The notes: generated from the letters alone by a model not told the origin. A DNA stretch of 64,000 nucleotides from Pomphorhynchus laevis (GCA_012934845.2 WNNJ02001567.1:1-64000), one strand, 5' to 3'; numbered from the stretch's first letter, positions 10,817-22,905 are shown. Translations and numbers: made by a program.

Positions 10817-13276
10817 ATACAGAGAACTCGTGAGCCTTTTTCACTGAATGTCCTTCAGTGGAATTTGGGAGGTGCTTCTGCCCTTAGAATTTTATCTCGT
10901 AGATATGCAAATGTTATAGTCCTTCAGGAGACGCGGTCTATTCGTCTTCCCCAGGACATTACTTGACTTATCCCAAAGCATATCAGTTCCCACTATACTC
11001 CGTACATAACCCCACTTCACTCCTCTTCTTCTCAAGGACTCTTGACCTTAGTTAAGTGCTCCTTAAGGTCCTCCTTCCTATTTAACTACTCGTGTCCAGC
11101 CATGTCTTGTTTGGTAGTTTCACTCTGTAAGAACAGTAAACGCCTCAGTCTAGCCAATGTCTACAGACGTCCTGGGGAGATTCACAAGAACCGTGACCTC
11201 CTGGATGGTATTATTGATAGCGGCTATGAAATGATACTTGGATACTTCAACGACAGAACTGGTCGTTGGATCAACGCAGCACTTCGCAGAGCCAGTAACG
11301 ATTACTTTATTCACAAACCACCGTCCCCTACCTTTCACTGCACATCAACAAATTCTATCCTCGACATTTTACTGCTTCACTCGAGGTGGTTGTTAAAACC
11401 CCTCTGCACGGAGCAGTCGCGCCAGCAATTGTCCACCTCTCATGACCTAATTCGTTGGAGAATTGAGGAAGATATATTGCTTCGAAGGAGGTTTCACTTT
11501 GATCCGATCAGAGTAGCCTTCTTCCAGGCGGCTATCCAACTCTTTCCCAGAATAGGAAATGAGAGTCTGACCGAATTTAATACCTACCTCTTTTCGCAAG
11601 CTACCGCGATTTTATCGACAACCTATAAATATCGTATATACAATCCTACTCCGACGAAACTCAAGGTCCTAGCGAAACTGCTTAACCTCCCTAATCTCTC
11701 TGTTTCCGCCAGACAGGCTCTCTCGAATGAATACTGGAGCACTAGAAACAGGTTCCAGCTGAGTAGGGATAGGACAAGCATTGCTCGTCTTAATCCTTCT
11801 CAGTGTTCCTTTTGGAAGATTTACAAGAAGGAAAAGTTTGTTTGCTGGAAGGATAGAACATTGGGGTGGATAGGGAATGTAGGCCTTGATAAAGTTTTAG
11901 AGGCGTCACTAGCCCTACACAACTATGGAGCCACTCAATCACCTCAACCAATCCCGCCTTGGTGTAACTTCAGGAGTAGGGATCTATCTGTTACGGATAT
12001 CCTTAACTCCTGGGGTCCACTCCCGGGCACCTCCAAATCCGTCGCTCCACTTTCTTCTCGGGTCTGTCAGCTTTTGACAGCTGATCAGAGAAGAGAGGTG
12101 GCCGTCACAATGCTTTTAGCCTCTCCATCCGATGTAGCAGGCATCAATATTAGTAAGCGTGTTTTTATTCCTAAGAAAAAATCCTGCTCATGCCCTAAAG
12201 ATCTGCGACCCATTTCGATTCAAAATGCCCTCGTGTCGATTTACGAAAAAGGACTTGCGCGTAACATTCGCGACCATCTGAGTAGGCGTAATTTGATCCT
12301 TGCAGGTTTTTATGGGTTCGTTAAAAGTCGCTCGGTCCATTCAGCAGTAGGTGAAGTGGAACAGTTTTGTCGGGATAATAGCCATCGTTTAGTTGTGGCT
12401 GTTTTCCTTGACTTTTCTGCTGCATTTGACCGCATCTCCATTTCCTTTGTGATCTCTTCTCTCAGGTCCCTCGGGTTGCCTGCGAGAATTGTGAACAGAG
12501 TGGAGATCCTGCTGTACACCAAGCGATTTTACTATGAAGACGACCCTGATGCGCGTCAGTTCTACCCTATTACGGGTGTGCCTCAAGGTTCTCCACTTTC
12601 TCCAATCTTGTATCTTGCTGCCTCCATTAACCTATTCAAAATATTTAAACGCGAACAACGTCTTGTGGTGTATGCTGATGACACCACAGCCCTGTTCTCT
12701 GGACACAGGTGTAAAGACGTAGTTTCTGACATCAGCCGTTTCTTTTTAAGATTAAAAGACCAGTTACCCATATCCAATCTTATTTTAAACTCAGCTAAAT
12801 CGCAGGTGGTTGTCTTTCATGGCACACCTGCTACAAAGAAAAAACTTAAGAGATTAGCACTCTCTGCGCTCTCCTCCATATTTGCCTCTGAACCACTTCC
12901 CACCTTCACAAGTCGAGTAAAATACCTGGGGTTCACTGTTACGGTGAACTGGTCGGCGAAAGCTGACCTGGATAGACTCAAACGTATCCTGAAGAAAGCT
13001 AGGTGGGCCCTGAAACGGGCTCAGCATCTGTCGTTGAAAGGGAAAACCCAGGTGCGCCTTTGGGGCACCTGGGCTATCTCGGGATTAGTCTTCTTTTCGA
13101 GAGGACGTCCCCCAGAGCAAAGGCTAAGGTTTCTTAAGCTCCTCGTCTTTCGTTTACCCAGCATAGTCCGCGCCGATTGGATTCTTCAGGGGGGTGAAAG
13201 ACCCCGGGTGGTTCAGTCGGAAGGCAGGGTGTTGGATCGGTTGGGGGCTCAGATCCCCATGGATTTGATGCCATGA
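10817..13276 (+). pseudogene. LINE-A ORF2 (endonuclease-reverse transcriptase), one stop
   Basis: About 820 codons in one frame. The start codon seen in copy 3 and copy 6 (ATG CAR) is ATA here. A single in-frame TGA at 10964-10966 replaces the Arg codon CGA of copy 3, a CpG-type transition; downstream the frame is open for 744 codons from 11042. The endonuclease spans roughly residues 1-230 (LNVLQWNLGGASA, QETRS, then GYFNDRTGRW where others read GDFNDRTGRW, and NSILDILLLHSRW). The RT spans roughly residues 430-700 with FLDFSAAFDR, GVPQGSPLSPILY and VYADDT. The C-terminal tail shows two compensating slips in G runs. Known role of the family: target-primed reverse transcription. Confidence 0.92.
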
Positions 13277-13499
13277 AGAATGGGAAGACTGCAAGAAACA
13301 AATGAACTGTGGTTCCGTCTTTAACTGACACTCATTAACTGACTGTTATTACTTTTTTTCTCATTAATGTTTTGTGATTTAATAAAATCTTTATTATTAT
13401 AGTAAAAATTGCCAGTAACAGTAATGAAAATAGCTTATGTTGAAATTTAAATCGACGCCAAAGGGAATAAAAATAGGTTTATTTTGAAATTGTTTGTGA

Positions 13500-13875
13500 T
13501 AATAAAGATTTTATTAATAATATAACATGTAAGGAATAAAAAGAAAAGAAACATAGTTGAAAAAATAAAGTAGTTTAATTTAGCTTCTCCCGCATAAAGT
13601 CACTCGTCAATCTTCGAGGAATGAGATCCCGCAAGCTTGCATCAACGTTACATCGTGTGATTGTGCCACTCAGGGTCTGCCACACACCTAACGTCTCAAT
13701 CGCAAATCTCGATTGTCGGTAGTCTCTATAAATGTTGCTTGAGAAATTTTTATCTTTTCTCAGGGGCGTCCTTTTGAAAAGAAGACTAGTCCCGATATGA
13801 CATAAGTAAACCAAAGACGCACCTGAACTTTATATCTTAATAACAGACGCTGTACCTTTATCAGGGCCCACAACG
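13500..13875 (-). mobile_element. LINE-A fragment, 3' end only
   Basis: Minus-strand remnant of the LINE-A ORF2 C terminus and 3' tail. Blocks matching copy 2 include the GGGGCGTCCTTTTGAAAAG region at about 13762-13780 and the GGGCCCA block near 13866. Its AT-rich 3' tail (AATAAAGATTTTATT, near 13502) faces the tail of copy 2 (AATAAAATCTTTATT, near 13380), so the two copies are tail to tail. It is heavily mutated. Confidence 0.7.
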
Positions 13876-15285
13876 TTTCGTGTGTAAACCACAGGTGTTC
13901 AATTTACAACACAAATTTCCCACATTTACAATGTATTTGCAAATCAGTCAATTACGAAAAAATCTTAATGATTTTCAGGCATTTATCTTTAAATTTTGCT
14001 CTTTCCTACTTTGAGTTATAAAATATTTTTAAATTTCGAAAAACTATACACTATCAGCTATATTTGGTGTAAACATATGACGCCTATTGATGCTTTTGGA
14101 TCACCTGTCATTTCATTTTCTTGAGCTTTCTTTGATAATAGTAATATTAAAAGTATATATACCTTCGTGATGTTAATGTTCATGTATTAGTATTTCATCT
14201 CATTAATATTTTTTGTTCTATCGCTATATCGATTCGTTTGTCTTAGGCGTAAATAGCGAGCGGTCTCACCAACCTATTGATGTGTATTACATTAATTGCA
14301 GTTTAGAAATATATCACTCCTACAATGGTATTGCGAATATTTTATTGAACGTTTAATAAATTACTCGTTTCCAAGTTTATACAGCAGCAACAGCGTCGTT
14401 CACAGGCTTAATATTTTGAATTTTGAAATCGCGCGTGTTCCGGGTCATTTTCTTGTATTCGATTTTTACCTGTATTTATTTGTGGATTTAATGATACGGA
14501 GGTAAATGATAGGCCTTTTTAGTAGCATCTCCATTTCCATTGGTTTATTTTTTAAGGCCTAAAATTGATCATTCTTGGAATTTTGTTTAAGGTAGAATCA
14601 TAGTGAAAGCAAAAGCGACCACGATTGGGAAGTTTTTATTTGCTTCATAAAGTACATAAGCCGAGAAACGATACTTGGGAACATAATAGTCAGTGGTATT
14701 GGAACACCAACATAGCATCTTTCTTGATAACTACCTACAGGCTTTGACCGAATACTCATGTTATTATTTACATTTACTCTAGCTCAAGTTTTATTTAAAA
14801 TTTCGAGGTTGATCGGCCGTCTTGGCTAAATGAATCTATTTTATTTAATAGGGATATGCAAATATCCCTATTGAAAGGGCACTAACACCTCTATCACAAT
14901 AAATAAATGTTGTAAAGTGCTTTGCTGATTTTAAAATCAGCAAAGTACATCTTAAGAAATAATTTACTTACATTTTTAATGGTTAGTATTATTTACAAAA
15001 TCAAGCAACCGCAATGGGTACACTATTCGGGTTTCCTGTTATTATGATCTTCAGACATATGAAAGAGACATCATGGCTGAATAGAAATGGGACTCGTATC
15101 CTGTCCTTTTATAATTATATTTATGGAATCTATACATGGCTCAACGTTTGCAAAATATGTTGTTTGATATTAAAAATTAAAGAATATTGCGTATGACTTA
15201 TTTTTTATGGACTTCACCTGCATCGACCCCTTATCTGCCAGCCGTTTAGCCTAAGCAATAGTGGGATCCGGCATTTTAGCAAACC
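13876..15285. other. AT-rich spacer with palindromes
   Basis: No gene signal. Two neat inverted repeats stand out: AATAGGGATAT and its complement around a 2-3 base loop at about 14848-14872, and a perfect 24-bp palindrome with arm TTTGCTGATTTT at 14921-14944. Confidence 0.6.
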
Positions 15286-15289
15286 AGGA

Positions 15290-15530
15290 CGAAGACAGGA
15301 AAAGACAAAAATATATTTCCATGGAATCTAATGGATATAATTTCGGCCAAATCGCTATTGAGACGTTAGGCGCGATGGGACGAACGCATCAGCGTTCTTC
15401 TCAGTGCTTGGAAAATTACTGCGCCGTCACTGCAGAGACCTTCAAGCCGGTTCGTATCTGATCCAGCGCGTAAGCCAGATAATACAGATCGGAAATGCTG
15501 CTTCAGTGCTCGGAACTTTAAGTAGTTTCA
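15290..15530 (+). pseudogene. Old LINE C-terminal fragment
   Basis: A short, frame-broken stretch. One frame reads AIETLGAMG (near 15350) and another reads IQRVSQIIQIGNAASVLG (near 15460-15515). The pairing of an ETLGAxG block with an IQRxSxxIQxGNAxSVLGT block is, to my knowledge, a recurrent C-terminal signature of reverse transcriptase genes in invertebrate genomes. The RT itself is not present, so the family cannot be named. Confidence 0.45.
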
Positions 15531-17545
15531 TGCATTGAGGGATATAACCATATGAATTAACCAAAACTGGCTGTTGCTTAAATTTGGAATTTTTTTATAT
15601 GATAAAAATCAATTGATAAAATTAATAAAGAAATGTATGCGGAAAAAAATATTATCGTGTTAAAAAAATTATGTATTTCACAAATTTATAAATAATATAA
15701 AAACATTATAGACAATTATTATATATTAATATTTACTATGATATATTATAAGAAATATTATAAAGAAATATTATTATTTCTTTTCACTGAAAAATATCAA
15801 TCTATTGTTATAAAGTAAAATTAAACCTAGCTTACCTTAGACATAAATTGAATTTAGAAAACTACATTGTAATTATTCAAAAAATTGCAATGCAATTATA
15901 ACAATCATTAATGTGTAAATTAATGATTAATTCAAAATGTTAAAAGCGAAATGTAAAAAATTAATTTTGTAATTTATTATAGAATATAATTTGTTATTTA
16001 CGATTTAGAAATGACAAAGTCTGTCGAAATCTTTGGTGAATATCGATAATTTCTAGTAGAAGAGCTATAATAAATTTCCTTAACAAATATTCCTAAAGTA
16101 CTTATAAAAAATAATGAGTACTGCAATAACATATATCAGTGATTACTACTACGTTAAGATATACAGCTTGTTGAACAGCAGAACTGTATGTACTTGGCAT
16201 AAAATAAAAAAAATTGTATAAAATTTATAAAGTTTCTAACGAAATTTAAGAATAACAATAAAGTAATATTATTGTTCAATGATACTTTCGATGTCCTCCT
16301 CAATTATCCAGGGTGTTTAAAAACATTGAGAGGAACATTCCTCTCGATGTTTTTAAACGCCTTGAACAATAAAGTAATAATTACTTTTTACAAATATATG
16401 CATATATCGCTTTTTGGTGTTTATGCTTAATTTATACGTTTTTTGACTATAAGAATTTTGAAAGACAATGTACATCACAGCTTCTTTGCTGTTTTTATTT
16501 AAACAAGGCTATTAAAGCACGGGGAAAGTATCGTTTATTGACAGACTTTTCTAATCATACTTGCAAATACAGTGAATCTAAACACGAAACGTTGCAGCAA
16601 AATTAATTTAGTTGATTCTAAAAATTGTTTTTTAATATATATATATCAAATAAAATCCTTAAAATGAAGTATTGTGATTTCGTACACATACCATTTCTTG
16701 ATATTGTTGTACATTTAAATGAGTGTTTGAAAATATTTGATGTTGCTGATCTTTTTTTAATTCGGAATATTATAGAATGATCAATATACACTAACTAATT
16801 AAAAAAATCAGTGTTTTTATTGATACTGATCTACAATACCAAATTAAAATGAAGTATTTGCGATGAACCGTCTACTGCAATCTTCGTTTATCTCTTTACA
16901 AAATAAAGAGTAGTAAAATGTATAGAAAATAACAAGAATAAATGAAGTATAAATCAAGTATAGAATAAAGCCACTGCTAGTAAAATACATATTCGAAAAA
17001 CAAAAAGGTAAATGAAAAGAAAATGGACTACGAAATAAAAACGATCAACTTGACTATAGATCTAAAAAAATCTATAGGGGAAAGAAATTGTCTTTTGACT
17101 CGATCGAAATTCAATTGCAGATTGAATTAGTGAAGGTAAAAATCTTATATTTTTGTACGAGATCTTTAGGCTTTTTCTTGACTAATTACTTTCGACATAT
17201 TTTTTGATTAACACTGCAGTGCCACATTTTCCGCTTTGTCATTTTTACATTTTTTGTTATTTATTTTTTAAATCGAGAATTACTTTAATTCTCGCTTTTT
17301 TCAAAGCGAGAATTACTCGCTTTGCGAGGATATTTGACATTTTAAGTAAATTGAAATTAATAAATGAATCACAACAAATATTTTATCAGAATGTGAACAT
17401 TCGTAAATAACTTGCTAAAAATCGAACACATTTAATCAATGCTTTCAAAATTTACCTGTAAACAACAAATATTTTAATTTCGGTTTTAGTTTTTGTTATT
17501 ATTTATTAATAAATACTAAATCCACAATCTTCTTCCATTTTGTAT
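15531..17545. other. AT-rich spacer with one long hairpin
   Basis: No coding signal. A hairpin with 24-bp arms and a 2-base loop occupies 16312-16361 (arms begin GGTGTTTAAAAACAT), nested in an outer 9-bp inverted pair (ATTGTTCAA at 16271-16279 with TTGAACAAT at 16362-16370). Short nested CGAGAATTAC/GCGAG inverted repeats lie at 17270-17330. Confidence 0.6.
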
Positions 17546-17554
17546 ATATTATTA

Positions 17555-17755
17555 TAGGAACGAAGAAGAAAAAATATCCTTTATTTGATTAAAATTCTAT
17601 ATTTCGATAGCTCCTGCTATCATCATCAGGATTACAAAAAAATATGAAACATTTTTTTTGTAATCCTGATGATGATAGAGGAGCTATCGAAATATAGAAT
17701 TTTAATCAAATAAAGAATATTTTTTTCTTCTTCTTCTTCGTTCCTATAATAATAT
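17555..17755. repeat. Foldback of a hammerhead-like PLE end
   Basis: Two inverted arms of about 80 bp flank a short T-rich loop at about 17650-17660. In the right arm the plus strand reads CTGATGATGATAG, then AGGAGCTATC, then GAAA; the left arm carries the same on the minus strand. Thus each arm has a CUGAUGA word, a hairpin of 5-6 bp and GAAA in hammerhead order, with one extra U between core and stem II. No good stem III or cleavage triplet follows. It is best read as two degenerate Penelope-like ends head to head. Confidence 0.5.
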
Positions 17756-18350
17756 AGTTATTATTTATCGTCATTTTTGTCGTCATTTCACAAAACGGAT
17801 GTTCTTAATCTAATTGCATAGATTTGTATATTTAGCGTACGGCAGAAAGCCCATTTAGTTAAATATATAGTTAAAAATTGATTTTTCATGAGTTTTGCTG
17901 CCAAAAAAATTGTTGGCCCTTTTTTGATTTTATTTTAATTTACATTTATTGTGTTTTCCTACCGAGTTGGACAGTAATTACATTATGTGTCCAAAACTGC
18001 AGGAGAGAAAATTTTTCCATCTTCTTTCTCGTAGTTTTTAAATCACGGAAAATCTGTGATGTATGAATACATCTCCATATTTTGATGCACGAGACGTCTA
18101 TCTACAAATGGAAGGGTAGCTGGCTGTCATTTCAGACAGCTTTTGATTTTCAATCATCTAAAAAGAACTTGGAAAAACAAATAGTGAAATGAACACTCAA
18201 GTGGATAAAAATTACGGAAAATAGTATTCTCCACACACATTAGATATGGCAAGTTTTGTTTAAATTAATAAAATATAGGCTAGTAGATCGGGGTTAAAGA
18301 ATTCAAGAGGCAGAAATGATAAGCAAAGGACGAAATGTAGGCATGTCTCG
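17756..18350. other. AT-rich spacer, nothing recognised
   Basis: No gene, no clear repeat and no RNA feature was recognised. Confidence 0.5.
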
Positions 18351-18356
18351 TCTCAA

Positions 18357-18400
18357 TGTTTAATAAGTTTAATAAGTTTAATAAGTTTAATAAGTTTAAT
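18357..18400. repeat. 9-bp microsatellite (AATAAGTTT)
   Basis: Four perfect tandem copies of AATAAGTTT at 18362-18397 with partial copies at both sides, and one dispersed copy just downstream. Confidence 0.85.
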
Positions 18401-18547
18401 CTACCATAAGTTTAATCTGTGTTTATAAGCTATTAAAGTTATGCTATCAAAATTAAAGTGGCAAGTCGAGGATAATAAGAATGAAATCAACAATAGGAAC
18501 GTTGCATAAATAATATAAATGTCGACTACAAACAATATAATTATTAA

Positions 18548-18620
18548 TGGCCAAGTGGTAGAGGCGTGCTCATTGCAAACTATATGTACGGGGTATAAAT
18601 CTAGAGCACGTACTCTCTAT
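18548..18620 (+). repeat. Possible tRNA-derived SINE head
   Basis: GGCCAAGTGGTAGAGGC (18550-18566) resembles a polymerase III A box, and CGGGGTATAAATC (near 18590) is a weak B-box-like block at suitable spacing. No tRNA cloverleaf could be closed and no body or tail was defined, so this is tentative. Confidence 0.3.
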
Positions 18621-19340
18621 TACCATCTTTGCAAACACACGTTAAAGTCGCAAGGTCGAGTTGTCGAAAGACGTAGGGGCACCCGATGATAAAGCGGGTT
18701 CATTTTTCATTAATATAAAATAAACTGATATTGTCATAATAAATAAATTGTTATTGTAATACGCTCCTGCTTGTCGCATAAAACAACTAATTTTTAATTC
18801 CCAGTAAATATTATTTTGCAAGCTTTTGTTTCTCTTATTAAGCATACTAATACTTCTCATTTCCAAAATGAAAGAAGAATATTAATTTTGGATATTCGAT
18901 AGAATATTAAAAATCAATATTCTTCTTTTTATTGAAAAGGGTCACTGTATATGACCGATATTATGTATGACCGAATAAATTCTTTTATTTAAACGAATTT
19001 GTCTAGTGTGGATAATTAATTATGCCTAAACATATGATTCGATAGAATGTTTCCACTGTCACAAATCTCATGTAATTATTGAGTAAGACGAGCTCAAACT
19101 AGATAAACTACGGATATTCTCATATGCAGATCCAGCACTACATATTATCAACGTACCATTAAAATATCAACGAATAAAATACGTGAAACATCATCAAAAC
19201 ATCGGATAAAAATTTGTGTAATTTCCAAAATCAAAATAATAATTTATTTCTTGAAGTCGTCGAGGATGATATGGCCGAACAATACAAGCCGGAAAATGTG
19301 AGCAATGATGATGCCCATATTAGACGTATAATTTGATTGT
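18621..19340. other. AT-rich spacer, nothing recognised
   Basis: No supported gene. There are only short low-complexity stretches. Confidence 0.5.
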
Positions 19341-19342
19341 AT

Positions 19343-19740
19343 AATGGGTTACAGTGCGCTCCGGGAGCTAACAAGCTTAAGTTTCATAATCGTAGATGTT
19401 GCCAAATTCCGAAGTTCGATTGCATGCAGGGCAGACTTCCTTATCACTCTTAGACGAGCTGATGGTAACCATCAGCACTCATCAGTTGTTTCGGCTGCCT
19501 TGTCATATATTTAAAAGGCATCTCCGAAAATTTGCTTTCGCGGTAACTTAACCAAGTGCTAAATGGATCATGCTGATTTTCTTCCGGGGGAGATTTAATT
19601 GCTGGCTTTGCTTGTTTTCTCACAGGATCTTTTAAAGATACATTTTTATAATTTGATCGTAGAATGTATGACACTGTGCACCGGGAGCTAGCAAGCTTCA
19701 ATTTTATAATCGTAGATGTTGCCAAAAACTAGAGTTCGTA
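19343..19740 (-). repeat. Dimeric ~320-360-bp repeat, left copy (minus)
   Basis: The block AGCTCCCGGTGCAC and neighbouring sequence occur twice on the minus strand, 321 bp apart (cores at 19361 and 19682 on the plus strand). The same module lies at 22310-22840 in plus orientation. One unit here reads open for 91 codons on the minus strand (19450-19725), but the other copies do not keep that frame, so coding is doubtful. The module holds GGCAGCC-GAAAC near 19490, the same word seen in the plus-strand copy. Confidence 0.6.
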
Positions 19741-19741
19741 T

Positions 19742-22170
19742 TTATCCGAAGTGAATAGATAAACTCCTAAAAGCTGACATTATCGAAGGAAGTCGTTCTG
19801 CTTGGAGAGAACAAGTCTTAGTCGTTACAAATCGAAATGGCAAAAGTAGAATGGTAGTGAACTACTCCCGCGCAATCAATCGCTTTACAACGCTAGATGC
19901 TTATCCACTGCCAAATATCGAGCATATGATATCAAAGATCGCATCACATTCAGTGTTCTCTACTGTCGACTTATCTAATGCTTATCATCAAATTACATTA
20001 CTGAAAGAGGACAAGCAATAAATACACTGCCTTCGAAACAGAGGGACGATTGTATCAATTTCGCAGGATCCCATTCGGATTAACTAACGCAGTTTCAGTG
20101 TTTTAACGCGTAATGAACAATATTATCGAAAAGTACAAATTAGAAAGAGTGTTCTCCTATTTGGACGACATTATTTGCGGTCATGATTATAACGAACATA
20201 ACATAAGATTCACCAAATTCGTCGATGTCATCTATAAATTGAATATCAAGCTTGCGAAAGAGAAATCAAATCTTCGAAACACCAAACTAAACTTCTTTGG
20301 GTATACAATTTGTCAATGTTGTGTGAAGCCCGATACCGATCGTATTCGTCCTCTTATGTCGTATCCTATTCCTGAAAACAACACAACTTTGAAGCGACTT
20401 TTGGGATTACTGGCTTATTATGCCAAATGGATTTCCACCTTTTCGACGAAAATTCAACCTTTGGCTGATTGTAGCCAATTTCTCTTAGATCAGAGTATAA
20501 TTCAGAGAATAAACGAACTGAAGATGGAAATTTCTAAATAATTTCTTTGCGCTTACAATCCAGACCTTCCATTGACGGTAGAAATCGACGCTTCTTATTC
20601 GTCCATTGGCGCTGTTCTCAGTCAGGATGATCAGCCGATCGCTTTTTATTCGCGAAGCTTACCTAAATCATCATTACGACAGTCAAGCGTCGAAAAAGAG
20701 GCTTTTGCAATAGTATAATCCCTTAAACATTGGAAACACTTTATGATGGGCAGAATTTTCGACGTGGTTACTATTCAGAGATCTGTTGCCTTTATGTTCA
20801 ATGAAAATTCAGCAAACCGAATCAAAAACGACAAGGTTGCTCGTTGGAGATTAGAGTTGGCGCCGTACAAGTTTGCAAACAAATATAGACCAGGCAAGGC
20901 CAACAAAGCAGCTGATGCAATGTCAAGAATTACATGTGCAACTAGCGACTGTACTGGAGAATTGAAATAATACATGAAAGCCTGTGTCATCCGGGAATAG
21001 CCAGATTGTTGCATTATGTCCGCTCACATAATTTGCCATATGACAATAAAGAAGTCGTAAATGCCACTTCATCCTGTCTCGTGTGTGCAGAGTTCAAGCC
21101 AAGCTTTTTTAAACCAGTCCCAAAACATGTTATCAAGGCAACGCAACCTTTCAAAAGATTGAGTATTGATTTTAAGGGCCACTTCGATCTAGGACCGATA
21201 ACCACTACCTTTTGTGTGTTATTGACGAATTTTCGAGATTTCCCTTCGCTTTTCCGTGTCCGGATTGCTCGTCCTTGTCTGTAATCGACCCACTATATCG
21301 TATATTTAGTATTTTCGGTTATCCATCCAGCGAATTATGTTTCCAATCTACTGAATTTCGTCGTTAATATCCATCTATATTCATTGGTTATCAATCCAAT
21401 GAATTATGTTTCCAATCTACTGAATTTCGTCATTATCTCAACTCTCGGGGAATCATTTGTAGTCTACGTACCCCTTACAATCCACGAGGTAATGGGCAGC
21501 CCGAACGTTACGTAGGAATTATCTAAAAAAACATTTTACTCGCTTTACGCACCGCTAAGAAGTCAACAAATGATTGGGAATTTGTTCTGCCGGTTGCCCT
21601 ATCTGCCTTGAGGACGCTGTTGTGCACTGTCACAGGAGAGACCCCTCATGATCGCCTATTCTGTTTTCAGCGTAATTCGAAAAACGGATCTAAGGTACGC
21701 AGTTGGATGAGCAGTGGACAAACAATTTTGATGCGTCATGATCTTATACGAAAAGTGATCCACGATGTTCTAAAGTGAAATTATTACAGACCAATGGCCA
21801 TTATGCCCTAGTTCAAACAGCTAGCGGTAAAGAAGTTAACGTGTCCGTCAGAAAGCTAGCTCGATATCCCCAAGATCAAGTTGATAGATCTGCAGATGTT
21901 GCGGGAGAAACGCTGGAGGTAAGCGAAGAAAATCAAGTGGATTCGAATGGAAGTCTTCATTCTCCCTTCCATTATAATGAATCAGCTGCTGAGGCGAAAT
22001 AGTATATTCCCCAAGATGAGTACATTAACGAATCGTCGTTCAACGATTAACACGTGCCGAATTCAGACAATTACAAGGAACCACTATTGAAGAGAAGCAA
22101 ACGAAATAAGAAACCTCCCAAGTATTTGGATGATTACGAATGGGGAAGGGGAGAGTGTTATGATATGGGA
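19742..22170 (+). mobile_element. Ty3/gypsy fossil C (RT, RNase H, integrase)
   Basis: Old LTR-retrotransposon remains in plus orientation. Recognisable parts in order are the reverse transcriptase (about 19800-20480, with a YLDDIICG box), RNase H (about 20570-20960, ending in a YRPGKANKAADAMSR block) and integrase (about 20990-21780). It is broken, with roughly ten or more breaks, and no clear gag. An internal partial duplication lies near 21300-21430. No matching LTR pair was established. Sequence decay suggests considerable age. Confidence 0.85.
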
Positions 22171-22309
22171 TAATATGAACTTACTTATGTTTGTTATCTT
22201 GTTTCCTTGTATTTATTTAATTAAAGATTACTGAATGAAACCACTATTTGGTATCAAGTCTACAACATATATATGCTTGTTATCAAGCATCTTTGATGCA
22301 ATCTTAATG

Positions 22310-22840
22310 ATATATAGTTCATCTCGTCTAGGAGTGATACATAGTCCAGCTCGTCTAGGGGTGATAAGGAAGTCTGCTCTACTTGTAATCAAACTCCGGT
22401 TTTTGCCAACATCTACAATTATGAAACTGAAGCTTATTAGCTCCCGGTGCACAGTTTAACACAGTCAGATATAAAATTATAACAATGTATCCTCCAAAGG
22501 ATTCTGTAAGAAAGCAAATAACGACAAGTAAAATTCCTGCTGAATAAAATTAGGATGATCCGGAAAGCACATGGTTAGTAAAAAGAGGCTAGGTCCATGC
22601 TACCACGTTAGCAAATTCTCGGAGATGCCTTTTTAATATATCACAAGGCAGCCGAAACGACTGATGGTAGTTCACCCTGCTGATGAATGCTGCCGGCTAC
22701 CATCAGCTCGTCTAGGAGTGATAATGAAGTCTGCTCTACTTGTAATCGAACTCCGGTTTTTGTCAACAGCTACGATTATGAAACTGAAGCTTATTAGCTC
22801 CCGGAGCACAGTTTAACACAATCTGATATAAAATTATATA
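22310..22840 (+). repeat. Dimeric ~360-bp repeat, right copy (plus)
   Basis: The CTCCCGG block occurs at 22441 and 22798, a 357-bp period. Between them lies GGCAGCC-GAAAC (22647-22658), then 21 nt, then CTGATGA (22680-22686). GGCAGC (22647-22652) can pair with GCTGCC (22689-22694), and CTGATGGTAG (22661-22670) with CTACCATCAG (22697-22706), which together make a pseudoknot. This copy is inverted relative to the left copy, so the two bracket gypsy fossil C. Confidence 0.6.
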
Positions 22841-22895
22841 TATATAAATATATAAATATATATTTATATATTGATATATATAAATGAATATTGAT
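22836..22895. repeat. AT microsatellite
   Basis: Imperfect TATATA/AAATATA low-complexity tract between the dimeric repeat and the 68-bp tandem repeat. Confidence 0.8.
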
Positions 22896-22905
22896 TCTCT
22901 ACTAA

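Larger units (their letters stand above)
9545..13400 (+). mobile_element. LINE-A copy 2, essentially full length
   Basis: Best-preserved LINE-A copy. ORF1 (9568-10783) encodes a protein with CCHC knuckles. ORF2 (10817-13276) encodes an apurinic-type endonuclease followed by a reverse transcriptase, with no RNase H domain, which fits the jockey group better than the I group proper. The 3' tail has AATAAA near 13380 and an AT-rich end near 13400. Damage is light: frameshifts in ORF1, a lost start and one stop in ORF2, and small slips in G runs near the end. No clear target-site duplication could be read. Confidence 0.92.

Noticed and set aside
15014-15196. 60-codon plus-strand ORF
   Set aside because: AT-rich, no similarity to anything recognised, no splice sites, and a length expected by chance.
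19450-19725. 91-codon minus-strand ORF as a real gene
   Set aside because: It lies in a dispersed repeat whose other copy (22440-22800) has several stops in the same frame.
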